A DNA stretch of 64,000 nt from Flavobacteriales bacterium UBA2669 (lineage in GTDB: Bacteria > Bacteroidota > Bacteroidia > Flavobacteriales_E > Vicingaceae). Positions 18,099 through 26,075 of the stretch are shown here, one piece after another. The position numbers and the translations under genes were made by a program. The notes below the pieces were generated by a model. It made no database searches, was not told where the DNA came from, and saw nothing but the letters and a program-made list of their open reading frames with translations. Position 1 is the first letter of the stretch; every line of letters starts with the position of its first letter. The stretch is from assembly GCA_002359215.1 (NCBI GenBank), contig DEMN01000009.1, positions 1 to 64,000 on the forward strand. The letters run 5' to 3'.

Positions 18099-21074
18099 TT
18101 AAATTACCACATTCACAATTTTCTTCGGCACTACAATTACTTTTTTAGGAGCTTTACCTTCCAAGTATTTTTGAGATTGTTCGTTTGCCAATACTTCTTT
18201 CTCAATGTCTTCTTTACTCATATCGGCAGGAAGTTCTAACATAAAACGCATTTTTCCATTAAAAGAAACCGGGTATTTATGATTGCTTTCTACCAAATAA
18301 GCATCATTATGCTTAGGAAAAACAGCATAGGTAATGCTTTCGGTATTACCCAATTTTGCCCACAATTCCTCTGCAATGTGCGGAGCATAAGGTGCTAAAA
18401 TAATCAATAGTGGTTCTAAAATCTCACGTTTATTGCATTTTAAAGCAGTCAGTTCATTCACACATATCATAAAAGCAGAAACTGGCGTATTAAAAGAAAA
18501 ACGCTCTATGTCTTCTTTTACTTTTTTAATGGTTTTATGTAAACTCTTCAATTCCTCATTAGTAGGAGTTTCATCAGAAACATTAAAACCATTATCATCA
18601 TGAAACAAACGCCATAGTTTTTTTAAAAAGCCATGCACCCCCGTAATTCCTTGCGTATCCCAAGGCTTGTGTTGCTCTAATGGTCCTAAAAACATTTCGT
18701 AACAACGCAAAGTGTCTGCTCCAAAAACCTTTACTAAATCATCTGGCGTTTGTACATTGAATTTAGATTTGGACATTTTATCTATTTCTCTTTTACAGAT
18801 AAAGTCACTATTATCGTTAGGAAAGAAAATAGCGTTTTTATGTCCTTCTCTCCAATTTTTAAATTGCTCTTTATCTAATTTGTCTCCATCTAAATAGTTA
18901 ATATCTACATTAACAAGTGATGATGAATAGTTAAGTTGAAATACATCATCTTCATCAAATTCAGTGAAATAATCAATAACTTTATCTTCTTGTTTTTTTT
19001 TAATAAAATCATAAAGTTTTTTGGCATTAGGAGTTAGTTCATTAACCTTAAACTTTTTATCAATCTCTTTCAGTTCACTTGAATAATTAGCAGAAACATA
19101 TATTATATAATCTTCTTGTCGTCTATTTGTGGTATCTGGAATTATTCTATAAACCAACGCACTATTCCCCTGAATCATTCCTTGGTTAATCATTTTTTGA
19201 AAAGGTTCATCAAAAGGGATGTAGCCTAAATCGTGTAAAAACTTCGTCCAAAAACGAGCGTACAATAAATGTCCGGTAGCGTGTTCTGCTCCACCAATGT
19301 ATAAATCTACATTTTGCCAGTAATCTACTTTTTCTTTGGCAACAAACTCATTGTCGTTGGTTGGATCCATATAGCGTAAAAAGTACCAACTGCTTCCTGC
19401 CCATCCCGGCATGGTGTTATACTCCATTCGCTCTCCCGGGCATGCTACATTCCAATCTTCTTTTTTTGCACGAGCCAACGGTGGCTGCCCATCCTCGGTA
19501 GGCAAATACTTATCTACTTCCGGCAATACCACAGGCAAATCCTTATCATCAATTAAATAAGGCACTTCATTTTTGTAATACACAGGAAATGGTTCTCCCC
19601 AATAGCGCTGACGAGAAAAAACCGCATCTCTTAATCTGTATTGCGTTTTGCCTTTGCCTATACCTCTTTTTTCAATTTCGGCAACGGCTTTTTTTATGGC
19701 ATCTTTTGCAGGTAAATCATTCAAGAAATCTGAATTAGCAATAACAGCATCTTTCTCGGCATAAGCCCCTTCCGAAATGTCTTTGTCTTTAAAAATGTTT
19801 TTAATTTCTATTCCAAAATGAGTAGCAAAATCCCAATCGCGCTGGTCGCCACAAGGCACCGCCATTACGGCTCCCGTTCCGTAACTTGCCAGCACATAAT
19901 CACCTATCCAAATTTGCACTTTATCTCCCGTAAAAGGATGAATAGCATACGCTCCCGTAAATGCACCCGTAATATTTTTAATATCTGACTGTCGGTCTCT
20001 TTCCGATTTTAATGAAGCAGCTTTTTGATAAGCTTCCACCTCAGCTTTTTGTTCGGGAGTAGTAATTTCATTTACTAAAGGATGTTCCGGTGCTAATACC
20101 ATAAACGACACACCAAAAATAGTATCTGGTCTTGTTGTAAAAACCTCAATTTTAGATGTTGAATTTTGAACTTGGAACTCAACTGACGCTCCCACACTTT
20201 TTCCAATCCAATTTCTTTGTACATCTTTAATCGATTCTGACCAATCCAAACCTTCTAAACCAGAAAGTAAACGCTCGGCATAAGCAGTAATTCGCATGCT
20301 CCACTGACGCATTAGTTTTTGTTCAACAGAATGTCCGCCACGCTCAGAAACGCCATCTTTAATTTCATCATTGGCTAATACGGTTCCCAAAGCGGGACAC
20401 CAGTTTACCCACGTATCCGATAAAAAAGCAATGCGATAATTCAATAACATTTTTTGCTGCTCTTCTTCGCTCCATCTGTTCCAATCTTCCGCTGAAAAAT
20501 GTTCTACATCAGCACTTTCTGCATTTACATTTGTGTTTCCGTTAGTTTTAAATTGTTCTATTAAGGTATCTATTTTTTCTGCTTTGTCGGTAATTTTATT
20601 GTACCACGAATTAAATAATTGCTTAAAAATCCATTGCGTCCATTTGTAATAATTCGGATCAGAAGTTCTAATTTCTCTGTCCCAATCAAACGAAAAACCT
20701 ATTTTATCTAATTGATTTCTGTAGCCTGGAATTACATTTCCTTGTTTGTCCACACCACCTTCAATATTTACTTTAGTAGTAACGGCAGGATGCTGACCGG
20801 TTTGTATAGCATATTGTTCAGCGGGTAATCCAAACGAATCGTAACCCATTGGATGCAATACATTATACCCCTGCAAACGTTTATAACGAGCAAAAATATC
20901 AGAAGCAATGTAACCCAGTGGATGGCCAACATGCAACCCTGCTCCCGAAGGGTAAGGAAACATGTCTAACACATAGTATTTTGGTTTTACACTATTATCT
21001 TTTGCCGCATAAGTTTTGTTTTCTTCCCAATACTTTTGCCATTTCTTTTCAATCTCGTTAAATTGATATTGCAT
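18099..21074 (-). CDS. leuS: Leucyl-tRNA synthetase
   Basis: LeuRS charges tRNA-Leu. The class I signature HIGH appears as HVGH in YPSGAGLHVGHPLGY (residues about 37-51), and KMSKS appears as DKMSKSKFNV at about residue 765. The CP1 editing domain shows the threonine-rich TTRPDTIFG and the FGTGAVMAVP-like YGTGAVMAVP with GDQRDWDFA. At 991 residues it is longer than the ~860 of E. coli. Much of the excess is a charged insertion just before KMSKS (about 645-760), where the leucine-specific domain sits. The gene is probably transcribed alone, from a promoter near 21100. Confidence 0.97.
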   Translation of the reverse strand: MQYQFNEIEKKWQKYWEENKTYAAKDNSVKPKYYVLDMFPYPSGAGLHVGHPLGYIASDIFARYKRLQGYNVLHPMGYDSFGLPAEQYAIQTGQHPAVTTKVNIEGGVDKQGNVIPGYRNQLDKIGFSFDWDREIRTSDPNYYKWTQWIFKQLFNSWYNKITDKAEKIDTLIEQFKTNGNTNVNAESADVEHFSAEDWNRWSEEEQQKMLLNYRIAFLSDTWVNWCPALGTVLANDEIKDGVSERGGHSVEQKLMRQWSMRITAYAERLLSGLEGLDWSESIKDVQRNWIGKSVGASVEFQVQNSTSKIEVFTTRPDTIFGVSFMVLAPEHPLVNEITTPEQKAEVEAYQKAASLKSERDRQSDIKNITGAFTGAYAIHPFTGDKVQIWIGDYVLASYGTGAVMAVPCGDQRDWDFATHFGIEIKNIFKDKDISEGAYAEKDAVIANSDFLNDLPAKDAIKKAVAEIEKRGIGKGKTQYRLRDAVFSRQRYWGEPFPVYYKNEVPYLIDDKDLPVVLPEVDKYLPTEDGQPPLARAKKEDWNVACPGERMEYNTMPGWAGSSWYFLRYMDPTNDNEFVAKEKVDYWQNVDLYIGGAEHATGHLLYARFWTKFLHDLGYIPFDEPFQKMINQGMIQGNSALVYRIIPDTTNRRQEDYIIYVSANYSSELKEIDKKFKVNELTPNAKKLYDFIKKKQEDKVIDYFTEFDEDDVFQLNYSSSLVNVDINYLDGDKLDKEQFKNWREGHKNAIFFPNDNSDFICKREIDKMSKSKFNVQTPDDLVKVFGADTLRCYEMFLGPLEQHKPWDTQGITGVHGFLKKLWRLFHDDNGFNVSDETPTNEELKSLHKTIKKVKEDIERFSFNTPVSAFMICVNELTALKCNKREILEPLLIILAPYAPHIAEELWAKLGNTESITYAVFPKHNDAYLVESNHKYPVSFNGKMRFMLELPADMSKEDIEKEVLANEQSQKYLEGKAPKKVIVVPKKIVNVVI

Positions 21075-21099
21075 CGTTAATAAGTCTTTAAATGAGGTG

Positions 21100-21107
21100 C
21101 GAAATTA
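21100..21107 (-). promoter_or_regulatory. Likely -7 element of leuS
   Basis: The minus strand reads TAATTTCG followed by CACC, the same -7-like sequence and context seen before the ABC-F gene at 4371. It lies 25 nt upstream of the leuS ATG. It differs from TAnnTTTG by one base. Confidence 0.4.
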
Positions 21108-21161
21108 ACAAATAATAGCTGTATTTTTGTTGGTGAATTTGGAAAAGACGCTATAATAATT

Positions 21162-21185
21162 TCTCGCAAAGACGCTAAGACGCAA
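21162..21185 (+). repeat. Left 24-bp inverted repeat of the GxxExxY unit
   Basis: Reads TCTCGCAAAGACGC, then TAAGACGCAA. It matches the reverse complement of 21607-21630 at 22 of 24 positions. Internally it has an 8-nt period (CGCAAAGA, CGCTAAGA, CGCAATAG). A further AAAGACGCT lies just outside at 21144-21152. The G+C is clearly higher than the flanking DNA. Confidence 0.85.
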
Positions 21186-21190
21186 TAGGT

Positions 21191-21568
21191 ATGACAGAAA
21201 ATGAATTATCAAAAATAATTGTGAATACTGCTTATCAAATTCATTATGAACTTGGCCCAGGATTGCTTGAATCGGTATATGAGGAAATAATGTCTTATGA
21301 ATTATGTGAACAAGGGTTAAAAGTTGAAAGACAAAAAGGAATTCCAGTAATTTGGAACGATTTGAAAATGAATGTTGGTTTTAGGGCAGATTTAATAGTT
21401 GAAAACAAAGTAATAATTGAATTAAAATCCGTTGAAGCAATTGCTCCAGTACACCCCAAACAACTACTAACCTATTTAAAACTAACTGATTTAAAATTAG
21501 GCTTATTAATTAATTTTAATGAACCATTAATAAAAAAAGGAATAACAAGAATTGTAAATAATTTATAA
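21191..21568 (+). CDS. GxxExxY family protein, PD-(D/E)XK nuclease fold
   Basis: A complete 125-residue member of the GxxExxY family. The name-giving motif is G24-LLE27-SVY30. The arrangement of E27, D67 (FRADLIV) and E77-L-K79 (IIELKSV) is the catalytic signature of PD-(D/E)XK nucleases, the superfamily to which this family is assigned. All key residues are intact, so it is not a decayed copy. The biological role of the family is not established. The start ATG lies 5 bp after the left inverted repeat, and the stop lies 38 bp before the right one. It is probably expressed from read-in or a weak local promoter; none is obvious. Confidence 0.9.
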   Translation: MTENELSKIIVNTAYQIHYELGPGLLESVYEEIMSYELCEQGLKVERQKGIPVIWNDLKMNVGFRADLIVENKVIIELKSVEAIAPVHPKQLLTYLKLTDLKLGLLINFNEPLIKKGITRIVNNL

Positions 21569-21606
21569 CCTTTGTACAACATATTTTAAATAACTATTAA
21601 AAAAAA

Positions 21607-21630
21607 TTGCGTCCTTGCGTCTTTGCGAGA
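21607..21630 (-). repeat. Right 24-bp inverted repeat of the GxxExxY unit
   Basis: On the plus strand this reads TTGCGTCC TTGCGTCT TTGCGAGA, three units of an 8-nt repeat. Its reverse complement matches the left repeat at 22 of 24 bases. Confidence 0.85.
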
Positions 21631-21663
21631 GCCGTAATTTGAAATAAAAACTTAAAACTAATT

Positions 21664-22539
21664 ATGTCGGCTAATCATCAATCTCATACCAAAAGAAGAT
21701 TAATTTCTTCCTACTTTACCACTATCATCAGTATTTCGTTAGTGCTTTTTATGTTGGGAATATTAGGATTAATCTTATTAAACACACAACAAATTTCTAA
21801 TCATGTAAAAGAAAACATTGGTTTTTCTATTATCCTTAAAGGCGAAATTAAAGATGTAGACATTAACCAAATTAAGAAAACCTTAGATGCTGAAACCTAT
21901 GTAAAAGCAACACACTTTATCCATCCTGATTCTGCTGCTGCTGACCTAAAAAGGGACTTAGGTGAGGATTTTATTAGCTTTTTGGGCTATAATCCACTAC
22001 TACCTTCTATAGATGTAAAACTAAATGCCGATTACGCCAATACCGATAGCTTAAGCATTATTGAAGCCGACTTATTAAACAATCCTAATATTAAAGAAGT
22101 AATTTATCAAAAAGATTTAGTGAGTTTGGTTAATCAAAATGTAAAGAAAATTAGTTTTTACATGCTAGCTTTTAGTGGCTTACTGCTTTTTATTGCGACA
22201 GCACTTATTAACAACACCATCCGATTATCTATTTACTCTAAACGATTTTTAATAAAAACCATGCAGCTGGTAGGTGCTCGCCATTCTTTTATTAGGCGAC
22301 CATTTGTATTGCAAGGAATTGGCAACGGTATTGTCAGTGCATTTATCGCTATAAGTTTAATTATTGTGGTATTGTATTACTTCCAACAGCAATACCCTGA
22401 GTTAATTGATTTCAGAAATTTTGAGCTTTACGGAGCACTTTTCCTAATTATGATAGTATTGGGAATATTAATTTCGTGGATTTCTACCAACTTAGCAGTA
22501 CGCAAATACCTGAGAATACAAACCGGAGATTTGTATTAA
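21664..22539 (+). CDS. ftsX: Cell division protein FtsX, ABC-type permease
   Basis: FtsX is the membrane partner of the ATPase FtsE and controls peptidoglycan hydrolysis at the septum. The 291-residue length fits. There is one transmembrane span at about residues 20-43, an extracytoplasmic domain (about 45-165; ENIGFSIILKGEI near its start), then three spans (about 167-190, 215-240, 250-275). The FtsX-type segment SIYSKRFLIKTMQLVGAR connects the second and third spans. ftsE is not adjacent, as is usual in Bacteroidota. The gene lies just downstream of the GxxExxY unit and ends by overlapping the convergent small membrane gene. Confidence 0.93.
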   Translation: MSANHQSHTKRRLISSYFTTIISISLVLFMLGILGLILLNTQQISNHVKENIGFSIILKGEIKDVDINQIKKTLDAETYVKATHFIHPDSAAADLKRDLGEDFISFLGYNPLLPSIDVKLNADYANTDSLSIIEADLLNNPNIKEVIYQKDLVSLVNQNVKKISFYMLAFSGLLLFIATALINNTIRLSIYSKRFLIKTMQLVGARHSFIRRPFVLQGIGNGIVSAFIAISLIIVVLYYFQQQYPELIDFRNFELYGALFLIMIVLGILISWISTNLAVRKYLRIQTGDLY

Positions 22540-22718
22540 TTCCTTTTATTTTGCTGAGTAAAAAATAAAATTGCTCCAATAATGGGCAACAATATTATTA
22601 CCCACAACCAATTTCGTTTAGCTTTAGGGTTATTAAAATGGGTTCTGTTGACTTCAGAAAAAGCCCATCCTGAAAGAAAGAAGCCTAAAAGCAATAATAT
22701 TAATATTAGTCTAGCCAT
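22536..22718 (-). CDS. Small two-span membrane protein, PLDc_N-like
   Basis: A 60-residue protein with a hydrophobic N-terminus (ARLILILLLLGFFLSGWAF), a polar loop containing HFNNPKAKRNWLWV, and a second span (VIILLPIIGAILFFT). This matches the phospholipase D N-terminal membrane domain (PLDc_N), which also occurs as stand-alone small proteins. There is no catalytic domain. Its stop codon overlaps that of ftsX in convergent orientation. Function unknown; the start ATG is clear. Confidence 0.65.
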   Translation of the reverse strand: MARLILILLLLGFFLSGWAFSEVNRTHFNNPKAKRNWLWVIILLPIIGAILFFTQQNKRN

Positions 22719-22825
22719 GAGTTAACTTAAAATAATAATGCAAAGTTAATTAATAAAATATCTAAAATTCTACTTTTAATTTAGTGTGATATGCTTATTT
22801 TTATGCCCCATAAAAAGATAACCTT

Positions 22826-24304
22826 ATGAACAAGATATTAGTAGCCAATAGAGGAGAAATTGCTTTAAGAATAATGCGTACTTGCAGAGAAATGAACATT
22901 AAAACTGTTGCTATTTTTTCTGAAGCCGACAGAGATGCTCCTTTCGTAAAATATGCCGATGAAGCAGTTTGTGTTGGACCTCCTCCTTCTAATCAATCTT
23001 ATTTAAAAGTAGATAAAATTATTGAAATTTGTAAGGAATTAAATGTTGACGGGCTACACCCGGGCTATGGATTTTTATCTGAAAATGCCGAAGCTACCAG
23101 AAAAATTACTGAAGCAGGTATTACTTTTATAGGACCTTCACCCGAAGCAATGGAATTAATGGGAAGCAAGTTAGCTGCGAAAGCTGCGGTAAAAAAATAC
23201 AACATTCCTATGGTTCCTGGTACAGATGAAGCCATTGACAACATTAGCGAAGCAAAAAAAATAGCATTAGAAATAGGCTTTCCTATCTTAATAAAAGCTT
23301 CTGCCGGTGGTGGTGGTAAAGGAATGCGTGTGGTCGAAAATGCTGAAGAATTTGAAGAACAAATGAATCGTGCAGTTAGTGAAGCGGTTTCTTCTTTTGG
23401 TGATGGAGCTGTTTTTATTGAAAAATATGTAGGTTCTCCTCGTCATATCGAAATACAAGTTATGGCTGATAGTCATGGAAATATTGTTTATTTATTTGAA
23501 AGAGAATGCTCTATACAACGAAGACACCAAAAAGTAATTGAAGAAGCTCCTTCTTCAGTGCTAACACCAGAAATTAGGAAAGCCATGGGAGAAAGTGCGG
23601 TTGATGTGGCAAGAGCTTGTAACTATGTTGGTGCCGGTACAGTAGAGTTTCTATTGGAAAACAACAAAGATTTTTACTTTTTGGAAATGAATACCCGTTT
23701 ACAAGTAGAACATCCTGTAACGGAAATGATTACCGGAAAAGACTTGGTAAAAGAACAAATAAATGTAGCAAGAGGCGAAAAATTAAGCTTTACGCAAGAT
23801 GAACTAACCATTAATGGGCATTCTATTGAAGTTAGGGTTTATGCCGAAGATCCTATGAACAACTTTTTGCCTGATATAGGAAGATTAAACACTTACCAAC
23901 GTCCGGAAGGAATGGGCGTTAGAGTAGATGATGGTTTTGAAGAAGGCATGCAAATTCCAATTTATTACGACCCAATGATTTCTAAATTAATTACTCATGG
24001 TAAAGATCGTGAAGAAGCCATCAACAGAATGATAAGAGCCATAGACGACTACATTATCAGTGGAGTAGAAACGACTTTGCCTTTTTGCAAGTTTGCCTTG
24101 CAACATGATGCTTTTAAAAGTGGAAACTTTGATACGCACTTTGTAGGCACATATTTTACCCCAGAAAAGCTATTAAATTCTTTTCCGGAGTTAGAAGAAG
24201 TTGCTGCTTTGTTTGCTGTAAAAGTATATGAAGAAAACGAACAAAAACTCAGTGTTAGTGCTAATAAAAATGTTGTTTCTAAATGGAAGTTGAGAAGGAA
24301 TTAA
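22826..24304 (+). CDS. accC: Biotin carboxylase subunit of an acyl-CoA carboxylase
   Basis: AccC carboxylates biotin on its carrier protein with ATP and bicarbonate, in the first step of fatty-acid synthesis or in propionyl-CoA carboxylation. The 492 residues show the N-terminal ILVANRGEIALRI, ATP-grasp loop SAGGGGKGMRV, FERECSIQRRHQKVIEEAPS, and the catalytic FLEMNTRLQVEHPVTE. No biotinyl (BCCP) domain is fused, and no accB or carboxyltransferase is adjacent. It is therefore a stand-alone gene, and the partner complex (acetyl- or propionyl-CoA carboxylase) cannot be decided. It converges on the UbiA-like gene with a 4-bp stop overlap. Confidence 0.93.
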   Translation: MNKILVANRGEIALRIMRTCREMNIKTVAIFSEADRDAPFVKYADEAVCVGPPPSNQSYLKVDKIIEICKELNVDGLHPGYGFLSENAEATRKITEAGITFIGPSPEAMELMGSKLAAKAAVKKYNIPMVPGTDEAIDNISEAKKIALEIGFPILIKASAGGGGKGMRVVENAEEFEEQMNRAVSEAVSSFGDGAVFIEKYVGSPRHIEIQVMADSHGNIVYLFERECSIQRRHQKVIEEAPSSVLTPEIRKAMGESAVDVARACNYVGAGTVEFLLENNKDFYFLEMNTRLQVEHPVTEMITGKDLVKEQINVARGEKLSFTQDELTINGHSIEVRVYAEDPMNNFLPDIGRLNTYQRPEGMGVRVDDGFEEGMQIPIYYDPMISKLITHGKDREEAINRMIRAIDDYIISGVETTLPFCKFALQHDAFKSGNFDTHFVGTYFTPEKLLNSFPELEEVAALFAVKVYEENEQKLSVSANKNVVSKWKLRRN

Positions 24305-25152
24305 CCGAACAAAACGGTAATTGCTAACAACAATGAAGTTCCCTCAACAATAAAGGAATAAAAAAGTTCGGGTTGTTGTTTCTTAGAAAGAAGCAGTAAT
24401 ACCGCTACTAACAAAATGGTAATAATTTCGGCCATCCATAAACTCATCGTTATGTTTTGAAACACCAAAAACTCATAACTTGCAATAGCAATAAAACCTA
24501 ACAACAGCAGTACTCCTAATATAATTACTTTCTTTACGCCAACAACTAAAGGAAATGTTTTTATGCCTTTCTCTATATCATATTTCATATCTCTTATATC
24601 AAAAGGAATAGTAATAGCAACTACAAATAAAAATTGCTTAACAAGAAACAATATATAATGTAAATTTATTTGTTCTATATTATTTACTAATGGCAACAAT
24701 CCTGTAACTAAAGTCCAAACAAATGCTATTACAAAAATTTTCAGGTAAGGGATATCTCTAAGTGCCAACCATTTTTTGTTGTAAGGAATAAATCTTACTA
24801 CATAAACAACAGAGAATAACCCCATAATTGCCAACACAATTATGGTTTTTATATCTATATAAAATAATGAAACAATAATGATTATAGCTGTAATAACAAT
24901 AGTAAATATAATAGGTTGCTTATTTTTATAAACCCACCTCATTCTAAAGCCAATATTAGCTTCATCAATTTCTTTTTGGTTCATTCTTACCAATCGCTGA
25001 AAATTATAAATGAAATAAGTAGCAGAAAAAACTAATACTAATAACGCATTGGATGGTGGGAAATTAAAATATAAAAATGTTCTGTAAGTAAGTGCCACAA
25101 CACATAGTGAAACAAAAAAATTACTGAATACTATTAAATGTATAAATGGCAT
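24301..25152 (-). CDS. UbiA-like prenyltransferase family membrane protein
   Basis: A 283-residue integral membrane protein with eight or nine hydrophobic helices. The second Asp-rich motif of UbiA enzymes is well kept (PFDIRDMKYDIEKGIKTFP). The first motif, normally NxxxDxxxD, appears as YNFQRLVRMNQKEID, which keeps the Asn but places the acidic residues differently. It is therefore either a divergent aromatic or polyprenyl transferase or a family member with altered chemistry. No quinone-pathway gene is adjacent. The region beyond its start (25153-25380) is non-coding and repeat-rich. Confidence 0.75.
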   Translation of the reverse strand: MPFIHLIVFSNFFVSLCVVALTYRTFLYFNFPPSNALLVLVFSATYFIYNFQRLVRMNQKEIDEANIGFRMRWVYKNKQPIIFTIVITAIIIIVSLFYIDIKTIIVLAIMGLFSVVYVVRFIPYNKKWLALRDIPYLKIFVIAFVWTLVTGLLPLVNNIEQINLHYILFLVKQFLFVVAITIPFDIRDMKYDIEKGIKTFPLVVGVKKVIILGVLLLLGFIAIASYEFLVFQNITMSLWMAEIITILLVAVLLLLSKKQQPELFYSFIVEGTSLLLAITVLFG

Positions 25153-25156
25153 TTTT

Positions 25157-25203
25157 TATCAGTCGTCAGTTATCAATCTACAGTTGTCAGTTGGCAATTG
25201 CCA
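25157..25203. repeat. Short CAGTTGTCAGT-type repeat with a perfect palindrome
   Basis: CAGTCGTCAGTTATCA and ACAGTTGTCAGTTGGCA are two related copies of a short unit. They end in the perfect 12-bp palindrome TGGCAATTGCCA (25192-25203). Degenerate direct repeats of this sort are common in Bacteroidota spacers. The block sits upstream of the UbiA-like gene and next to the long palindrome at 25255. Confidence 0.5.
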
Positions 25204-25254
25204 GCTATTTTATATTTACTCGACCTACTCTAAATTAGTTTACCCATAGAGTAA

Positions 25255-25380
25255 AGAGACTGAACTATAAAGTTCGAATTCGAGGCTTTCGAAGTTTTGA
25301 AAATGTAGGAGTTTACTGTAGTAAATGACTAATTTTTAAAACGAGAGTAACGAAAAAATCGGACTTTATAAACAGACTCT
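25255..25380. repeat. 126-nt imperfect palindrome
   Basis: The sequence begins AGAGACTG and ends CAGACTCT, with the symmetry centre at 25318/25319 (TTTACT GT AGTAAA). The arms of about 63 nt share blocks such as TATAAAGT.CGA and TTTT..AAAA, so either strand could fold into one long hairpin. Small internal palindromes (GAACTATAAAGTTC and CGAATTCG) add to the structure. The right end overlaps the last two bases of the stop codon of the 25379 gene, so it could act as its 3' end. It could also be a REP- or MITE-like repeat. Confidence 0.6.
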
Positions 25381-25987
25381 AATTGGCTATTAGGCTAGCA
25401 GTAAAGCCAACTCCCAATCCTATTAATGTAGAAACAAGTGCGTTTTGCGTTCTTTTTGCTCGAGCAACACGTTCATGCCCCCTCAGGTATTCATCTTCTT
25501 TAATGTACTGCAAATCTTTTATTTTTCTCTGCTTTACCCGTGTTGGAAAAACTAATGTCCCTAATGCATATACCAAAGGAGTAGCTACAAAAATAAAACT
25601 TTGGTCGTAATGCATAAAATATCCTGCGCCAGCACCAACAACAAAACCTAATTTATTAGAAAATTTAGACGAATAGGTCAAGTGTGCATCTCGTCCTCCA
25701 TAAACAAAGAGCTGCATATCTTTTTCACTTAAAAAATTTCCTTCTAGGGTATCATACTTATATAATATAGTATCCTTACTATCTTTAGAAAAAGAAAATA
25801 ACCTATAATTTTCTATAGTCAATTCTTTATCTTTTTTAGTCTGAAAAGTAAGTTGATACTTATTGTATTCTAAAATTTTGCCTTCTAATTGCTTGCCATT
25901 TAAAAACAACAACTCATCTTGAGCAGATACTGAACCCGCTATAAATAATAGCAAAAAACAAACTGTTATACTCTTTAAATTGTTCAA
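25379..25987 (-). CDS. Exported protein of unknown function (202 aa)
   Basis: The protein begins with a signal peptide (MNNLKSITVCFLLLFIAGSVSAQ). A short beta-rich segment follows (LLFLNGKQLEGKILEYNKYQLTFQT), like the LNG.../G-K-V domains of small Bacteroidota envelope proteins. Two hydrophobic stretches follow (about 113-145, rich in Gly/Ala, and 185-201 at the C-terminus: ALVSTLIGLGVGFTASLIAN). These may be membrane helices or a glycine-zipper-like region. A positively charged segment with ERVARAKRTQ separates them. No family is recognised. It lies in the same direction as the LRR and ribF genes, with an 88-bp gap. Confidence 0.7.
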   Translation of the reverse strand: MNNLKSITVCFLLLFIAGSVSAQDELLFLNGKQLEGKILEYNKYQLTFQTKKDKELTIENYRLFSFSKDSKDTILYKYDTLEGNFLSEKDMQLFVYGGRDAHLTYSSKFSNKLGFVVGAGAGYFMHYDQSFIFVATPLVYALGTLVFPTRVKQRKIKDLQYIKEDEYLRGHERVARAKRTQNALVSTLIGLGVGFTASLIAN

Positions 25988-26075
25988 ACCTAATTCTAAA
26001 ATATTTTTTACATAAAAAGCAAAGGTAACTATAATTGGTTACTTCACTTCTATTTTTATTATTTTTATAAATTGT

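Larger units (their letters stand above)
21162..21630. mobile_element. Candidate GxxExxY inverted-repeat element (469 bp)
   Basis: A single small gene of the PD-(D/E)XK-like GxxExxY family is bracketed by 24-bp inverted repeats with only 5 bp between the left repeat and the start codon. The unit is inserted in the spacer between leuS and ftsX, two unrelated housekeeping genes. The compact design looks like a mobile or homing module. No transposase is present and no clean target-site duplication was found, so mobility is an inference. Confidence 0.45.

Noticed and set aside
21151..21641. Target-site duplication flanking the GxxExxY unit
   Set aside because: TAATTT occurs on both sides (21157-21162 and 21635-21640), but it overlaps one repeat and is 4 bp away from the other, so it is not a clean duplication.
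22736..22825. Promoter for accC
   Set aside because: The spacer is AT-rich and has TATTTTTATG, but no exact TAnnTTTG element, so no call was made.
24301..25152. Assignment of the membrane protein as MenA or UbiA proper
   Set aside because: The first Asp-rich motif is altered and no quinone-pathway neighbour is present, so only the family was named.
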